Notes: a model not told the origin generated them from the letters alone. Counted from the first letter of the stretch, positions 33,138 through 46,200 are shown. The stretch is 64,000 bases of DNA from Wallemia ichthyophaga EXF-994 (GCF_000400465.1 NW_008806284.1:248001-312000), one strand, 5' to 3'. Translations and numbers: made by a program.

Positions 33138-35556
33138 CTACTTGCTGCCTTTCTTAGGACCTTTAGTACGAGCTTTTTTGTTTGAACGACCGACAGCAGC
33201 GCCAGGTTTAGCGCGTTCGCCTTCATTTTTCTTTGGTGGTTTGACTGATTTATCTTCTGTAAACGAAGGTCCTGCGCTACTCTTACGTTTCTTGGATGGC
33301 GCTGCACTCTCTTTGGGTTTGGATGTATCTGCCAAAACGCTCATTTTCTGCGGCTTGGCTGATTTCTTAGCTGAGCGCACAGCGTGGTCTACATTCCAGC
33401 CCTTATTTTTATCCGCTTCGTACTCCTCTTTCATTTCCTTCTTGCGGCGATCACGTCTGCTGAGACCGGAGGAGGAGGTGAGTTTACGACCGAGCGAGTC
33501 GTGAGTTTTAGCTGTTTTCTGGGTAATTTGATCGGGTTGATCGAATTTCTTATTGTACTCCTCTTTGCCCGTATCTGAAATGGTAGTCTTAGTAATATCC
33601 TTATTCACACAAACAACCCCACTCACCCTTGCTTTCGCGCTTCTCCTTCTCGGTCTGGAACCACGTACGCGCGGGTCTAGCCATAATTTCATCTTGGTGC
33701 TCGATCATGTTCTTCGACTTGACGAGTTCCATCTCGGCGACGCGCATTGCGCGCTCCTCCTTCTCTAGTTTGAGTACATCGTCAATCTGTCCGTCGAGTC
33801 CAGCGACCAGCTCGGCGACACTACGGAGAATATCCTGCGGCACGATACGGTGTTTGATGCTATCGCTCGACTGTGCTGAGGAGCGTTTCACGACGGACTT
33901 CAGCATCTTCCTATCACTTTCTCCAATCAGCGAGATGGAGCGTCCTGTGAGATTGGCACGTGCGGTTCTACCGACCCTGTGCAAGTAGATCTCGATCTGG
34001 TTGGGCAGATCGAAATTGATGACCGTCTCCACCCCCTTAATATCTAACCCCCTACTGGCCAAGTCGGTCGCGAGCAGGAAATCCGATTTGTCGTTCTTGA
34101 ACCGGTCGAGCGAGCTCAGTCTGCCTTCTTGTGATAAATCACCATGTAGCTCGTCGGCTCGCATCTCCATCAGTCCGAACAGAATGCGCATGCGGTGTGC
34201 GAGTGCTTTGCTGCGGAAGAAAATGATGGTGCGGTGGCGGAATGTACGTCGACAGAGCGCGAGCAGAGTGGCAGTGCGCTCAGTGAGATCGTTCTTGGTG
34301 TTTGATTTAACACGCACAAACTCTTGCGTAAGACCCTTAGCAGTGGACTTCTTGGGGTCGACGAAGAGACGAGCGGGTTTGTCAAGGGATAGCCTCACAA
34401 GCTCATCGACTTTATCAGTCATGGTGGCTGAGAAAAGCATCGTTTGGCGATTGGTTGGACACTCCTTGACAATCTCATCCAATTCATCTTTGAAACCATC
34501 TTCGAGCATTCTGTCAGCCTCGTCCATGATGAGAATGTCGAGAGAGTCGAGATTGAAAGAGGGAGAGTTGCGGACGTGGTCAATGAGTCTACCTGGGGTA
34601 GCAATGACGACATCTGGTCTTTGTTTGAGCTCTTGTTCTTGGAGTTTGAGGGAGAGACCACCGACGACAAGAGCGAAGGAGATGTCACCCATAAATTTGG
34701 AAAGGGATTGAGCGACTTGGAAACACTGAGAGGCCAATTCACGTGTTGGACATAATATGAGGACCCTGGTTTCACCTGACTTCGATGAAGATTTAGGTCT
34801 GTACATTAAGCGCTCGAGGATGGGCAGAATGAAGGCGGCAGTTTTACCACTACCGGTGACGGCTTGACCGACTATGTCTTTTCCGGCTAGAGCAACGGGA
34901 AGAACAGATTTTTGAATGGGGGTTGGTTGGGTGAAGCCGAGGGAGCTGATGGCTTTGAGGATAGGGCGGGAGAGTGCGAGTGATGAGAAAGTATTTTTAG
35001 AGTTTTTGGGGGTGGCGGCTGGTGTAGCGAAGTAGTCTTTCTTTTGAGCGGAGGAGGAGGAGGAAGAGGAAGCGGATGATACTGAGTGGGTGTCTGAGTC
35101 ATCGTCGTTGTCGTTGTCGCTATGACTATCACTGATATCATTGTGATCATCCTGGTCAAGATCATCATCCAAGTCATTGTCATTATCAGAATCAGAATCA
35201 GAGCGATCTGAATTACCATCACCGTCATCCATCACCGCCTGTCTCTTTGAGTGAATATTTTCATCCAAAGAATCAATTTTCTTGTTAATGATAGAATCAA
35301 TAGGATTGACTTGATCTTGTTGATTGTTATTGGATAAATTCAGGTGAGTGTTTATATTTTCAAAATCAAAATCCAATTCCAAATCCCTTGCTTGTGAATT
35401 ACTAGGCTTATCATTAATGATTTCTTTATTCCTCCTCCTTTGTATTTGATCCTTCTTTGATAAATTTTGTTGAGTGGGTTCCTCTAATTCCTCTGGCTGA
35501 TCAATATCCTCATCAGATTCTATTGTTCCTATAAAATCATCAACTGTATTCTTCAT
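33138..35556 (-). CDS. DRS1: DEAD-box RNA helicase Drs1 (DDX27)
   Basis: Predicted 788-residue nucleolar helicase needed for 60S ribosomal subunit assembly. Exons 35556-33627 and 33574-33138, intron 52 nt. The N terminus is strongly acidic (Asp/Ser runs at about 110-190). Helicase motifs in order: Q motif (FTQPTPIQ), I AVTGSGKT, Ia PTRELASQ, Ib TPGRL, II DEAD, III SAT, V ATDLASRGLDI, VI HRVGRTAR. The C-terminal exon is Lys-rich (GPKKGSK end), as in Drs1, and includes the conserved TWFQTEKEKRESK junction. The first ATG in frame (MKNTVDDFIGTI) was taken; the frame is open 16 codons further up without ATG. Confidence 0.93.
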
Positions 35557-35711
35557 TGGTGGTGTTGGCTGATGGTGGTTTGAATTATTCAAGTTCAGCT
35601 TCAATTATTCAAGTGAATGGTTGAATTATTATAATTTACTTTTAAAATATTTAAGGTCAAGTAATTTAATAGTGTTTTCTTATAATTCTACTTTCAATTC
35701 CACCACCACAA

Positions 35712-37352
35712 ATGTCCCAACTAGCAACATCGTGCACATCATGTAGAAGTAGAAAAGTACGTTGTAGTGGTACAAATCCATGCACAGCATGTCTAAAGAG
35801 AGGTGATAATTGTGTTTTCAAGCAAAAGTTGAAGCCTGGTTTGAAGAAAGGTACTGGAAGGGAGTTGCAGGGGAGGTTAGCAGAGCTGGAGAGTAAATTG
35901 GCTGCAATGGAAGGCGAATCCCTCTCAACCGATCAAATATCTCAGATTACAAGTTTATACTTCCAATCGATACACTCTCATCATCCATTTCTAACCACAA
36001 ACCAATTTTTAACGCGAATTACATCCCTCGCTATCCTCACCACTACCCTATCTTTCATAGCCCACGATTACTCGGCACCTGCTATCACTCCCACTCAAAA
36101 CCCACATGACATCATCCAGCGTATGACCAATGACATCATCATTCAGGCACACAACTCAATCAACCTTGATTCTCTTCAGGGACTTACCATATTAGCCTGG
36201 TTATCATTGAGAGACGCCCATCCACCCAATCGCTGGCTACACCAAATGTCGCTCTCCCGTGCAATCAACTTGGCTTTCAAGAACTGCGACAACAAATCCC
36301 CATTCATGCAGCCAACTCCTCTCCTCTCTTTCGATCCCACATCACACCAATCCATTAACCTATACTGGTCTGCGTTTATTATTGACCGCCTCGCCTGTTT
36401 CACAACTGGTTGGTCTTTCGGTGTTGAGGATTTCCATGTCCCTCTACCAGAACACAGCTATCAAAACCCACAATACGGATCTTTACGCCCAACTGCCCAA
36501 TTGTTTCTCTTCAACGACGCAACACACGCTCTCTTCTCTCAGCCCACTAACCTGTCTGACTTGGCCGAGGTGATCGAATGGCGGCGGCAACACGATGCTT
36601 TATCATACAGACTAGATACATTACTAGCAACACAAGCGCAAGATGTGCAAGATGGACAAGACATCACCCAATCACATCCCCTCCTCCCCCTCCTCCAACA
36701 AGCCACCATCCTGCGCCACCACTCTCATCTCGCATACCCGCCCCACACGACGGCGCATTTTGCAGCTGATGCATGTGCGCAGCAGCGGTGTGAGCGTGCA
36801 GCGGAGTGCATAACGGATATAGCACTCACCCAAACAGCGCTCATAACGAACAGCACACATTACAACGCCAGTCTTAAAGGTGTCACCGCTAACCCCATTT
36901 CTGTGTGGTGTATTTGGGTAGCTGCGCGCAATCATCTGCTGGCGTATACTATGGCTTATACCACGACTGATGCTGATACTGGTGCTGGTACGCGGGGGCG
37001 TGAAGATGTTGAAACGCCGCATAAGTTGCACACCCCACTTACACCACGTACATCACACAAGGTCCCTGGTCTACCCTTGCAGTTCTACCAACTCGTCCAA
37101 TCTCTTCGCGTCCTCGCTCCGACTTCTCGGCTTGCACATATATATGCAGATGTACTCGACAAAATAACCACAAGTGACGAAGCTTGCTCTATTCTAGCCG
37201 TTCCACGTACTTCATTTACGGTGTTGCGCGATGCAAGTACAAGTGAATCTCACATTGACACACCTTCTCATAATCACACTCCTATACCCTCCCACTCCCT
37301 TTCATCAGATCTAGACGTTCTATTTCAGGATATTTTTGCCTCTTTTGGATAA
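35712..37352 (+). CDS. Zn(II)2Cys6 fungal transcription factor
   Basis: Predicted 546-residue intronless regulator. The binuclear zinc cluster is at residues 8-34, C-x2-C-x6-C-x5-C-x2-C-x6-C (SCTSCRSRKVRCSGTNPC then TACLKRGDNC), followed by a basic linker and a short coiled coil (RLAELESKLAAMEG). The middle region (about 80-300) has the helical pattern of the fungal-specific transcription-factor domain, including LTILAWLSLRDAHPPNRWLH and LYWSAFIIDRLACFTTGW. Binds DNA in the nucleus; target unknown. It starts 155 bp from DRS1 on the opposite strand. Confidence 0.92.
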   Translation: MSQLATSCTSCRSRKVRCSGTNPCTACLKRGDNCVFKQKLKPGLKKGTGRELQGRLAELESKLAAMEGESLSTDQISQITSLYFQSIHSHHPFLTTNQFLTRITSLAILTTTLSFIAHDYSAPAITPTQNPHDIIQRMTNDIIIQAHNSINLDSLQGLTILAWLSLRDAHPPNRWLHQMSLSRAINLAFKNCDNKSPFMQPTPLLSFDPTSHQSINLYWSAFIIDRLACFTTGWSFGVEDFHVPLPEHSYQNPQYGSLRPTAQLFLFNDATHALFSQPTNLSDLAEVIEWRRQHDALSYRLDTLLATQAQDVQDGQDITQSHPLLPLLQQATILRHHSHLAYPPHTTAHFAADACAQQRCERAAECITDIALTQTALITNSTHYNASLKGVTANPISVWCIWVAARNHLLAYTMAYTTTDADTGAGTRGREDVETPHKLHTPLTPRTSHKVPGLPLQFYQLVQSLRVLAPTSRLAHIYADVLDKITTSDEACSILAVPRTSFTVLRDASTSESHIDTPSHNHTPIPSHSLSSDLDVLFQDIFASFG

Positions 37353-37435
37353 TTTATACCTTTTTTTACTTGTACAATGTCAATATACATGTACACAATA
37401 TGTACACAATCTGTACTCAATACAAGTACTTTTCA

Positions 37436-39293
37436 CTAACCCAATTCTATCAGCCTTTCAAGATCATTAAACGAGACCTAGAGTTAGTTAGTCAGCCAGG
37501 CGTTTCACAAACACGTGTCACCCACTCGATCGATAAACGGTATGAGAAGTAGAGACTGTACCTCGATCATTCTATCAGCTAGGAGGCCTCTACGTGAATG
37601 TTTCTTATCTGCTTTGCGATCAACACCGACTTCGACGACCGGTTCACCTGAGCTACCGAAACCAAAGACGACGTCATCCTCCTCGCGTGTCTCCTCGCCA
37701 CCGTCATTAACAATACGCAGCGTCTCGATAGTGCGACGAATGACGACGTGGAATGGGTTACGTTCCCACTCCGACCTATTCATAAAAGCGAGTCTGGTGA
37801 CGACGCGGAAGAGTTTCTGGGTGAGTTGCGCCCGTTTGCGCCACCTAGCCAGCGTGGGCGGTTGAGCGATACGTACAAAGTTGTACAGAGCCATACTGAC
37901 GCGCTCCATATGCGCGAGAGTCGACTCTGTATTGAGGAGGTGAAAATCGCGATCAAATTGCGGTACCATCCCTAGTAGGACGTTGATAAACTCGTCTTTC
38001 ATCTCCTCACTCAGAGTTACAGCTAACACGGCACGGTTGCACTCGGGTGTCGCTACAACCGTCGCCGCTTCCATCGCTACATCCTTCCAGTACGCCACTC
38101 CCGCCTCGTACGGTGGCAACCAGGCATGTAAACTCGCGCGACTTATGGGAAAACCAGCTGGATACGCCTCGCTCTCGTCCATGTTCGTCATGTAGCTTAG
38201 AAAGAACCCGTATAGCGAAACGAGCAGCTCCGCTGGAGTGTCCTCCGTCAGCTCCATAGATCTCGATACATGCGCTAATATCTGCAGTGTGTCATTGCGA
38301 ATCTGAAATACTTCTAGTGGGTGCTCGCGCCATCCACACATTACGAGCAGCGTATTGAGCAGCCACCTCGAATTCGCTAGTATCGCATGGTTACAGGGTG
38401 TAGTGGATAAATTGCGCAGTATGTTAGTAACGTAGAGTATTTTATTTAGGGGTGAAGTGCAGGGAAAGGTGGGGTTGTCGCTGTGGGGGTAGCTACCACT
38501 ACCACCTTTGACACTCTCACCACCTTGCAAATACACCCCCATCTCGCAAACCACTCTATGCAATTCCATCTGTCGATTTTGCATGTCATGCAAATTTGAA
38601 GTCTCAACAACTTGATCATTCGTGCCTGCCTCGTCGTTGAGCAACTCAAGCAGCTCATCGAGCAATTCGTCCGACCTATCGAGTGCAATCTCCGGAACGA
38701 GGCTAGATGTAGATAACAGAGTGAGACACACTAACGCATGGCTCAATTCAAAAGATATTCGACTTCGCAGTGACAGTATCAGCTTTGTTATCTCCACATC
38801 CCTGAATTCATTAACTGATCGTGGAGTAATAGCAGCTTTATTCACCGCTCGCTCATCCTCCAGCTCCTCCATATTCAGTCCGCCGTAAGTATTAACTGTG
38901 CGCTTGTAGGGTATATATGTATCACCTTTCTGGCGTTTGTGAGGGGGTTGTGAGGAATGTGAAGAGTGTGGTCGTTGTCCAAGCTGTTGATTTCCTGACT
39001 GTGGTCGACTTGGTGTTGGTACTGGCGTTGGTACTGTTGGTACTGCTGATGAAATTGGTATAACCGGTGTAGAAGGATGCACCTGCGCTGGTGGTTTGAA
39101 GTGTGGGCTGTTGTTGTTGCTGTTAATCCCTCCACTCCCACCAATTAACGGCGATTGCTGCAATTGCTGCTGCGTGTTTGACATTCTACTGGGAATTTGC
39201 CTTGGTGGAGCGTACGGAGATTGAGTGGTGGTGGTTAAAGGAGAAATTTGATGTTGAGCGTGTTGAGCGTGTTGAGCGTGCTGCTGGTATTGC

Positions 39294-39326
<33 letters not shown>

Positions 39327-40233
39327 ATCATTTGCACCTGCTGCTGCTTAAGTGCAGCTGCCTGCTGTTCCCGCTGTTGCTGCTGTTGTTGCTGTTGTCT
39401 TTGCTGTTCAATTTGCTGCACTTGCTGCTGCTGTAATTGCTGCTGGAGCAACTGAGCTTGAGCGTGCTGTTGTTGAGCGTGTTGAGAGTGCTGCTGTGAC
39501 TGTGACTGCTGCTGCACTTGCTGTTGCCGTCTAGCCAACACCATTCTAATATAAAGTTCTTCAAATGGCTGTAAAAGATGCCCGTAGTAGTTGACCAGCT
39601 GCGCTACCATATTAACGCCGTTAAACTGCGCAGGAACCTGCAGTATATGCAACACCTTATCCCACTGCTGCTCTCTCTGCAACTTGCCCGATCCGCCCAG
39701 CTGGACGACCACGCCGAAGATCTTGTACAAATCCACCGTCTTACCACCCAGAACCACCTCACCTTTCCCGCCATTAGGATGTGGTGGCCATGTCAGTATA
39801 TTTGGGGGAATCGGCGTATTACGGCGTATCATCAACTCGGCCAGCGTTTTGTAGAATTCTTGGGGAGATATTTTGAAGGGGATGGTAGGGGCTGTGGGTG
39901 TGTGGGTGGATGGCTGTGGTAGTTGGTGGTTGAGCTGCTGGGGAGTGTGGGGAGTATGGGGAGTATGGGGAGTGCGAGGAGTGTGAGCTTGTTGAGGCGG
40001 CTGAGGCGGCTGCTGTGACTGCTGCTGCTGTTGTGATCCCACGCCCACGCCCACGCCTACTCCAGCCGCCTGTTGCATCTGTAGCTGTCGTTGTTGCCTG
40101 GAGATGAGATGAGCGTCGACAACGGCGTAGAAACTTCCATCTCACATGATAAACATGAGTCTACAAACACTATTAGATATACGCACATACACACACACAA
40201 ACTAACTCACTGCTGTTGTGATAAATCAGACAT
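37436..40233 (-). CDS. SWI1: SWI/SNF subunit Swi1 (ARID protein)
   Basis: Predicted 878-residue ARID-domain subunit of the SWI/SNF chromatin remodeller. Exons 40233-40211 (23 nt), 40097-37526 and 37477-37436 (42 nt); introns 113 and 48 nt. The ARID domain is at about residues 80-185 (EFYKTLAELMIRRNTPIPP, VDLYKIFGVVVQLGG, NMVAQLVNYYGHLLQPFEE). A Gln/His-rich tract follows (about 195-300). The C-terminal half resembles the conserved Swi1/BAF250 end domain. The first exon encodes MSDLSQQQ and joins into more glutamine; the last encodes VSFNDLERLIELG. The first intron is unusually long here and its acceptor was chosen to keep frame. Confidence 0.87.
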
Positions 40234-40309
40234 GCTTTATCTTCAGAACCACGATGACGGTATGGAATCAAGGATGAAATGAAACAATTTTCACTTAATT
40301 TTTCTTTCT

Positions 40310-41831
40310 TTACAGTGCAATAGAGTATGTCTTGATTTGTGTAAACTCTCTGATTCCTTCAACCCCATTGAACCTACCAAACCCGGTATCCTTGCATCCG
40401 CCAAATGGACAAACAGCCTCATCGCCAATAGTGCCTTCGTTGATACGCACCAGACCGACTTGGAGCTCTTTAGCCAGTTTCAACACGCGGGTGATATTGG
40501 TCGAGTAGATGGACGCAGCGAGGCCGTATCTGGAGGCGTTCGCAGCTCTGACGATAGCGTCGTCTTCGCTTTCACCATCCTCCTCATTCTCACACGCCTT
40601 TAATATCAGCGCAATTGGACCGAATGTCTCCTGGTCCCATATTGACATCTCGGGTGTAGCGTCTGTGAGGAGTATGTTTGGTATTTTGCACCTCTCGACG
40701 TCTTCAGGTGACGGTGGCCAGCTACCTACGAGCACTTTTGCGCCTTTTACCAGAGCATCATCCACCATCCCCACAATACGCGTGAATGAACCCGCCATAG
40801 CTACAGATGAGGACGTGTTCGGTGGGGCGTTCGCTTTGTATGTCTGGATGAGTTTGTCGTATGTAGAGGCACCCGCAATAACTCGCTCTGTCGCCATGCA
40901 TATCTGTCCCGCATTCACCCATGCATGGAAGAAGGACTGCTGGACAACCTTGTCGAGATCGGCATCGTCGAGGACGAGCACCGGGCATTTCCCGCCAAGC
41001 TGGAGAGCATGTTAGCAAAGGTATAATTCTACTCATTGCACCACTACGCACCTCCAGTAGACACGGTTTGAGGTGATGCCCTGCAAATTTTCCTATCTCC
41101 TTCCCTACACTGGTGCTGCCAGTGAAAGACACATGCCTAACTCTGTCATCAGCAATGAGATTCTGAGTCACTGAAGGAGCATTTTCTCTCGAGGAGTGCA
41201 AAATATTAAGACATCCATCTGGCAGCCCCGCCTCTCTAAATATGTCGCCCCAGAGGAAGTGAGTTTTGGGTGTGATATCGCTTGTCTTGAATATTACTGT
41301 GTTTCCAGCTGCGAGGGGGTTAATAATCGCGCGTATGGATAGATTAGGTGCAGCGTTCCAGGGCGCGAGAGCGAGACACACTCCGAGTGGCTCCCTTTCG
41401 CACAAGTAGAGGGCCTCATTGGCACGCTTAGTGGGTGGACACTCCCCTGTAAGCGCTGGGATTATCAAACTCGCTGCAGTTTCCATCATCGAGGAGGTGA
41501 TTGAGACGAGGAACTCGACAAAGTGGTGGTCGACGTCGAGTTCAGAAGCGTATGCTTCGTACATTTCCTCGGATCTACTCTTGAGTATAGCAGCAGCTCG
41601 AAGGAGAACGTCTCTGCGCTCGTCGTGTGTAGTTTTCTTCCAGGATTTGAACGCTGTGAGGGATGAATGTAGGGCGTTGTCGATATCGCTGTCAGAAGCA
41701 GAGACGACGCTGTGTGGAATGGCGTGGGTGTTTGGATGCACCACAGGGAACACACCACTACCGAAACCCTTCACAGCAGCATTATCGATCCAGTTCTCAA
41801 TCAAATTGGCACTTTGAGTTATTTGTGTCAT
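40310..41831 (-). CDS. Aldehyde dehydrogenase (ALDH superfamily)
   Basis: Predicted 489-residue NAD(P)-dependent aldehyde dehydrogenase. Exons 41831-41052 and 40999-40310, intron 52 nt; the splice falls exactly after the general-base glutamate. Catalytic E260 (LLE/LGGKCP) and nucleophile C294 (NAGQICMATERV) have the canonical 34-residue spacing. APWNAAPNL and FTGSTSVGKEIG form the cofactor site, and QETFGPIALIL and PFGGCKDTGFGR the C-terminal signatures. The closest match by eye is the salicylaldehyde/vanillin-type group that acts on aromatic aldehydes, which is inference. No targeting signal. Divergent from the SurE gene across 240 bp. Confidence 0.93.
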
Positions 41832-42072
41832 GGAAGTCTAAATAGGCGATTTAATTAAGATCAGCCTAGCCTCGCATTCTTAGGCCCTTGAATTCTGCTA
41901 AATGTTGCCCCGACGCTTGCCGTTGGACGGATGGCACGGATGAACGGATAGAGTGCCGTGTGACACTAGGGGCAAGTGGTGTCCGTGTGTGGTGTGGTGT
42001 AGTTGTATTTAACTACAGTTACTCACGTGTACCGTGGTATTCCATATTAAACCCTCTCTACATCACACAGCC

Positions 42073-43107
42073 ATGCGCATTCTTCTTGTCAACGACGACG
42101 GCCCACCAGCACCAGCCAGTCCATTCATACGCGATTTCTATATTGCGCTGTCCAGACACCACGATGTATACGTAGTCCTGCCAGCCCAGCAGCGTTCTTG
42201 GATAGGTGAGTGGGTTGCTTAGTGTGTTGGGAGTGTTTGAACCGCTCATTGCTCCCGTTGATTGCTCCCGTTGATTGCTACCGAAGCACACCACACACTG
42301 CAAAACACACTGACACTCCCCGCAGGTTTAAGTTTCCTCATCGACCAGCCCGCAGTGGGGTACTACTACTACCTCAAGCGCGATCCAAGCGCGACAGCCG
42401 AGACATCTGACATCGGTAGACCACTCAAAAACGACGAAATATGTCGCTGGATACTCATCACAGGCACACCAGCCTCCGTGGCGAATATCGCCCTCACCAA
42501 CATCTACACCGACATTGATGTCGTCATCAGCGGGCCCAACTACGGCAGGAATTCATCCACGCCTCTTGTCATGTCTAGTGGTACTGTCGGCGGTGCACTC
42601 GGCAGTGCCATACGCGGTTTCAAGGCTATTTCTCTCTCATATGGCATTATGGAGCAGCCTACTGACCCAGCCTCTATACCAATGGCACATGAATGGGCAG
42701 TACACCTTGTCAACCACCTCATATCCCACTGGAACCCTGAAGCTGACGTGTACTCGATCAACATTCCTCTGGTCAAGAGTTTGCCCAACGCAGTCGCTAA
42801 ATACACGTGCATACAGAAAAGCACCTTTGACCGTCTCTTCCTCCCTTCACTCCCATCCAACCCATCTAAACCTACTACCACCACTCCACACATACAAGAC
42901 GGCGCTCCGTTGAGCTTTGCTTGGGCTCCTGATATTCGCAAACTCATCGAATGCTCTCCCGACTCCCTAGACACGGATACAGACGCACACTGCCTATCCC
43001 AAGGCAATATCTCCATTGTTCCCCTCAGAGCTAACTACGAAACCTGCTACACTAACAACACACACAACTCCACCCTCCCGCCCCGAGGTTCCACAATTGC
43101 AAAGTAA
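42073..43107 (+). CDS. SurE-like phosphatase/nucleotidase
   Basis: Predicted 304-residue SurE-family metal-dependent phosphatase. Exons 42073-42205 and 42326-43107, intron 120 nt. The hallmark N terminus MRILLVNDDGP supplies the metal-binding aspartates. LPAQQRSWIG/LSF carries the conserved serine and is completed across the splice. VVISGPNYGRNSS supplies the asparagine ligand, and SGTVGGALGSAIRG follows. SurE enzymes hydrolyse nucleoside monophosphates and other phosphate esters; fungal forms are known as acid phosphatases. There are no visible fusion domains. Convergent with VPS13 (94 bp). Confidence 0.93.
42248..42283 (+). repeat. 13-bp tandem repeat inside the SurE intron
   Basis: ATTGCTCCCGTTG occurs twice head to tail, followed by a third, imperfect partial copy. 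It accounts for part of the unusual 120-nt length of this intron. Probably a recent slippage expansion. Confidence 0.8.
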
Positions 43108-43201
43108 TTTCAGTAAAGTATGAATATCATAATAAGCATAAATAAGAATAAGAATAAAATAATAGCAAATCATCATTTTGATATTAATAACCACCCAATT
43201 T

Positions 43202-46200
43202 CTACCGCTCAATCGGTTTGCTGCGTGCGTAATTGTAGTTGTTAACAACAGACTGTATACGCTGGAAGAACCACGTGCGACTCTCTTGCGAAGTCAGGTT
43301 CATAAAAGGTCCCGTCACATTCCCCTTGAGCCTCAAACTAATCCCATGATTCTCCAAGCTAATCGAGTGGAGTTCATCGAACGCTACTTCCCACCTCAAC
43401 TCAAGATTACGAACCTGTATCTCTAAAATATGTGCTGTGGTGAGCAGTAGAACTGCATCACTACCCCTCACATTCAGATGAGCGACGTATGTTTCGTTGA
43501 AATATTTCCCGTTCTCGACATTCTTCAGCCACGATTGACCTAGTGACTCACGCTCGCTGTACGCCCTTAACACACCATCATCTGCAATGAACCTCGGTAA
43601 TCTAATCCTGTCAATGTCCTGTGGGTCAAATACCGTCGTCGTGTTGCGAATCCCTTCTGAAACATTCGATGCTAAATCAAACACTCCAATCACTGGCTTC
43701 GTGACCGCACCAACGATTCCACGCCCAACTCCCTTGAAGAAACCTCCAGTACCTGATCTTTGCGCACCCTCAATTGGTTTCAACGCCAAGCCTTCAAATC
43801 CAGATGCAATCGATACCGCAAACGCGTTCGCACCCGCTGCGACTCCATAAAGTGCATGCTTTGGCTTATTGCGACGTTGCGCCATTCTCCTTCTGCTCTG
43901 ATACTCCTGATCGAGCGTTATGGCAGATAGACCTAAACTCTATTAGAAACTCCTTTTACACTAACGCGCTCACCCACCTTTTCCAATTGATCCAGTCACT
44001 TTAGACATTGAGTCTGTCACTCCGAATACAGTCTTCTTCACGAAGCTTGTCGCTCCTCTCGCAATCCCAATACCTAACTCCTTGTTCCCATGCATCACGA
44101 GTCCTTGATATGGCTCGTAAAAGATATCCGCAACACCCGAGCTAACATTGTTAAACAATCCAACAGGATTACCGAGGAAGTCAGCACTACCGAGCACGCG
44201 ATAAAGCTGGTACATGAATTGCTCCCTGTAATTTATCATAATATGTTGAGATAGCAACGAGGATGTGAACCGAGCATTTTGGAGAATGAGCGAGTTGAGA
44301 CGAATTGGTGCACCACTAACATTACCCAATGCCATTGTGAGAGCGTTGATAAAAAACATTACCGGATTGCGTGTGTGGGCAGAAGTTGTCTTGTTGTCAA
44401 CATTCACCCTGTCTGTGCGCATGAATGACAAGTCAAGCGATATTGGCTGTAAATGGAACACTTGGAAATATAATTGCATTCCACTACCCAAATCTGCAGG
44501 TTCAATTATCTCAACAGGACTCTCTATCAAACAATCTTCTTTCTGCTGATCGCGATCCCACGAAGGTTCTTCAAATCTACTAAAGTCAATCAAAGCCATT
44601 AAGAAGTCTTCGTCTACTTCAATAGTCATCGATTGCAGAAGCATGGAGAAGTACTCGATACGCGTCACACCGTGCGAGTAGTCCTTAGATATTATGACAG
44701 AGCTGTCCAGCGTTGGCTGTCTCTCCAGTTCTCTACCATCCTTTGGCTGCGTTGTGGGGTAAAGGATAATTGGGAAGAGTCCACCAAACAGCTGATTGTC
44801 AATTTGAATCCACTTGCAGCTCATATTGTAAGACGTGTGAAGATTACTGTCCGAGTATTGCATTCCAATACCCCTAAATGATGCGTAAAACAGTTCCTGC
44901 ATACGCCTATTTAAGACGCTAACACCTACACCCTCCAGCTCCAAACTGAATTGAGTGTTGAGAACAGTCTCCAGGTTTTTCTCCTCGAACTGCCCTGCTG
45001 TCGAATCTGACGTTTCAGATTTCGCAACACTTCTCCTCCGGGGCTGATAGAGCGACTCGTCTTGCGAATATGGCGACAGCACTAACACTTGACGAGGTCC
45101 ATCAGCACGAACATCGATCGATAACGTGTCACTGGCAAATCGATAAGGAGGTAAGGCGCCTATTTCCATGAGGTCTATCGAGCGCTCTTTCCCTCCTTGA
45201 GCTCTCAAGCGCAATTTTTTGTCAGTCTCAGCAGGTGCATCCCAAGCGTAGTCCATAGACGAATGAGGAGCAACATTGTACCGCTTTGGTTTCAAACCCG
45301 GCATCATAGTGAGATTGTCGTAACCTAATGCTTTGTCAGCTGGGGAAATCCCAACATCATCAAACCCACCTTCCGTGGTAGACTGCCAAATCTCAACACC
45401 AGTATCGCTATTGTTTTCAACCATAAATGGCCATGGATCAGTATCTTTCTTGAGGTAGACAAAGATGGTAGGACCCTCAATGCACACGTCGGCCTTGATG
45501 AGATGGTCGACCTGATCTCCCAGTCTCATTCTTAAGTGAACAGGACCGACGTCAGTGAGAGAGAAAGGTGCGGACCATTCCTTTGTACCAGGATAGGAGA
45601 TCTTAAGGAGGTGCTTTTCATCCTCATCCAGACTCTCTAATCTGTGCAGCGCCTTCCTTTCACTAGCTTTAAGATTGAGAAGGTATGGAGAGCTGTCAAC
45701 GCGCGCGTTAATCGTCTCGCTCAGCTGGCTCTTGATAAGGAACCGAGGCTGGATAGTAACGACCTTGCTAAGCTTATACTTTCCATTACCCTCAACTACG
45801 CTCATACCGATATGTACGTTCTCGTCGCCTTGAGCAGACAGCGTCACCTCCGTGTCAGCGGCAGCCACATCAAACGACAGCGGCTTCGACCAGTTCGAGT
45901 CGCCGATCCTGAGCAAGAACCTCTTTTGGCGATCGTCTGAGTTGTGCGAGAACATGAACGGCGACGTCTCTCTCTTCTTCATCTTGGACGAACTGAGGTC
46001 TTGGCCAGCCACATTCTTCCCAGCGCCCAGAAGACTCTTGGAACGGAGGACAAAATCGAATCCAGACTTGTTATAAAGAACGTATGGAGAGTATATCTGT
46101 ACCTTGAACGCGCCGCCTGATTTCGGATAGCGATAGTAGTGTATGCGCACATTCAGCTTCAACGATTCTTGATCTGATAAACTCAGGACACTTTCAACGG

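Noticed and set aside
36578..37031. Frames antisense or out of frame inside the Zn2Cys6 gene
   Set aside because: The long plus frame has a complete zinc cluster and regulatory domain; the others are low-complexity shadows.
39248..39534. Leu- or Ala/Val-rich frames opposite the SWI1 glutamine tract
   Set aside because: They are shadows of CAA/CAG codon repeats on the other strand.
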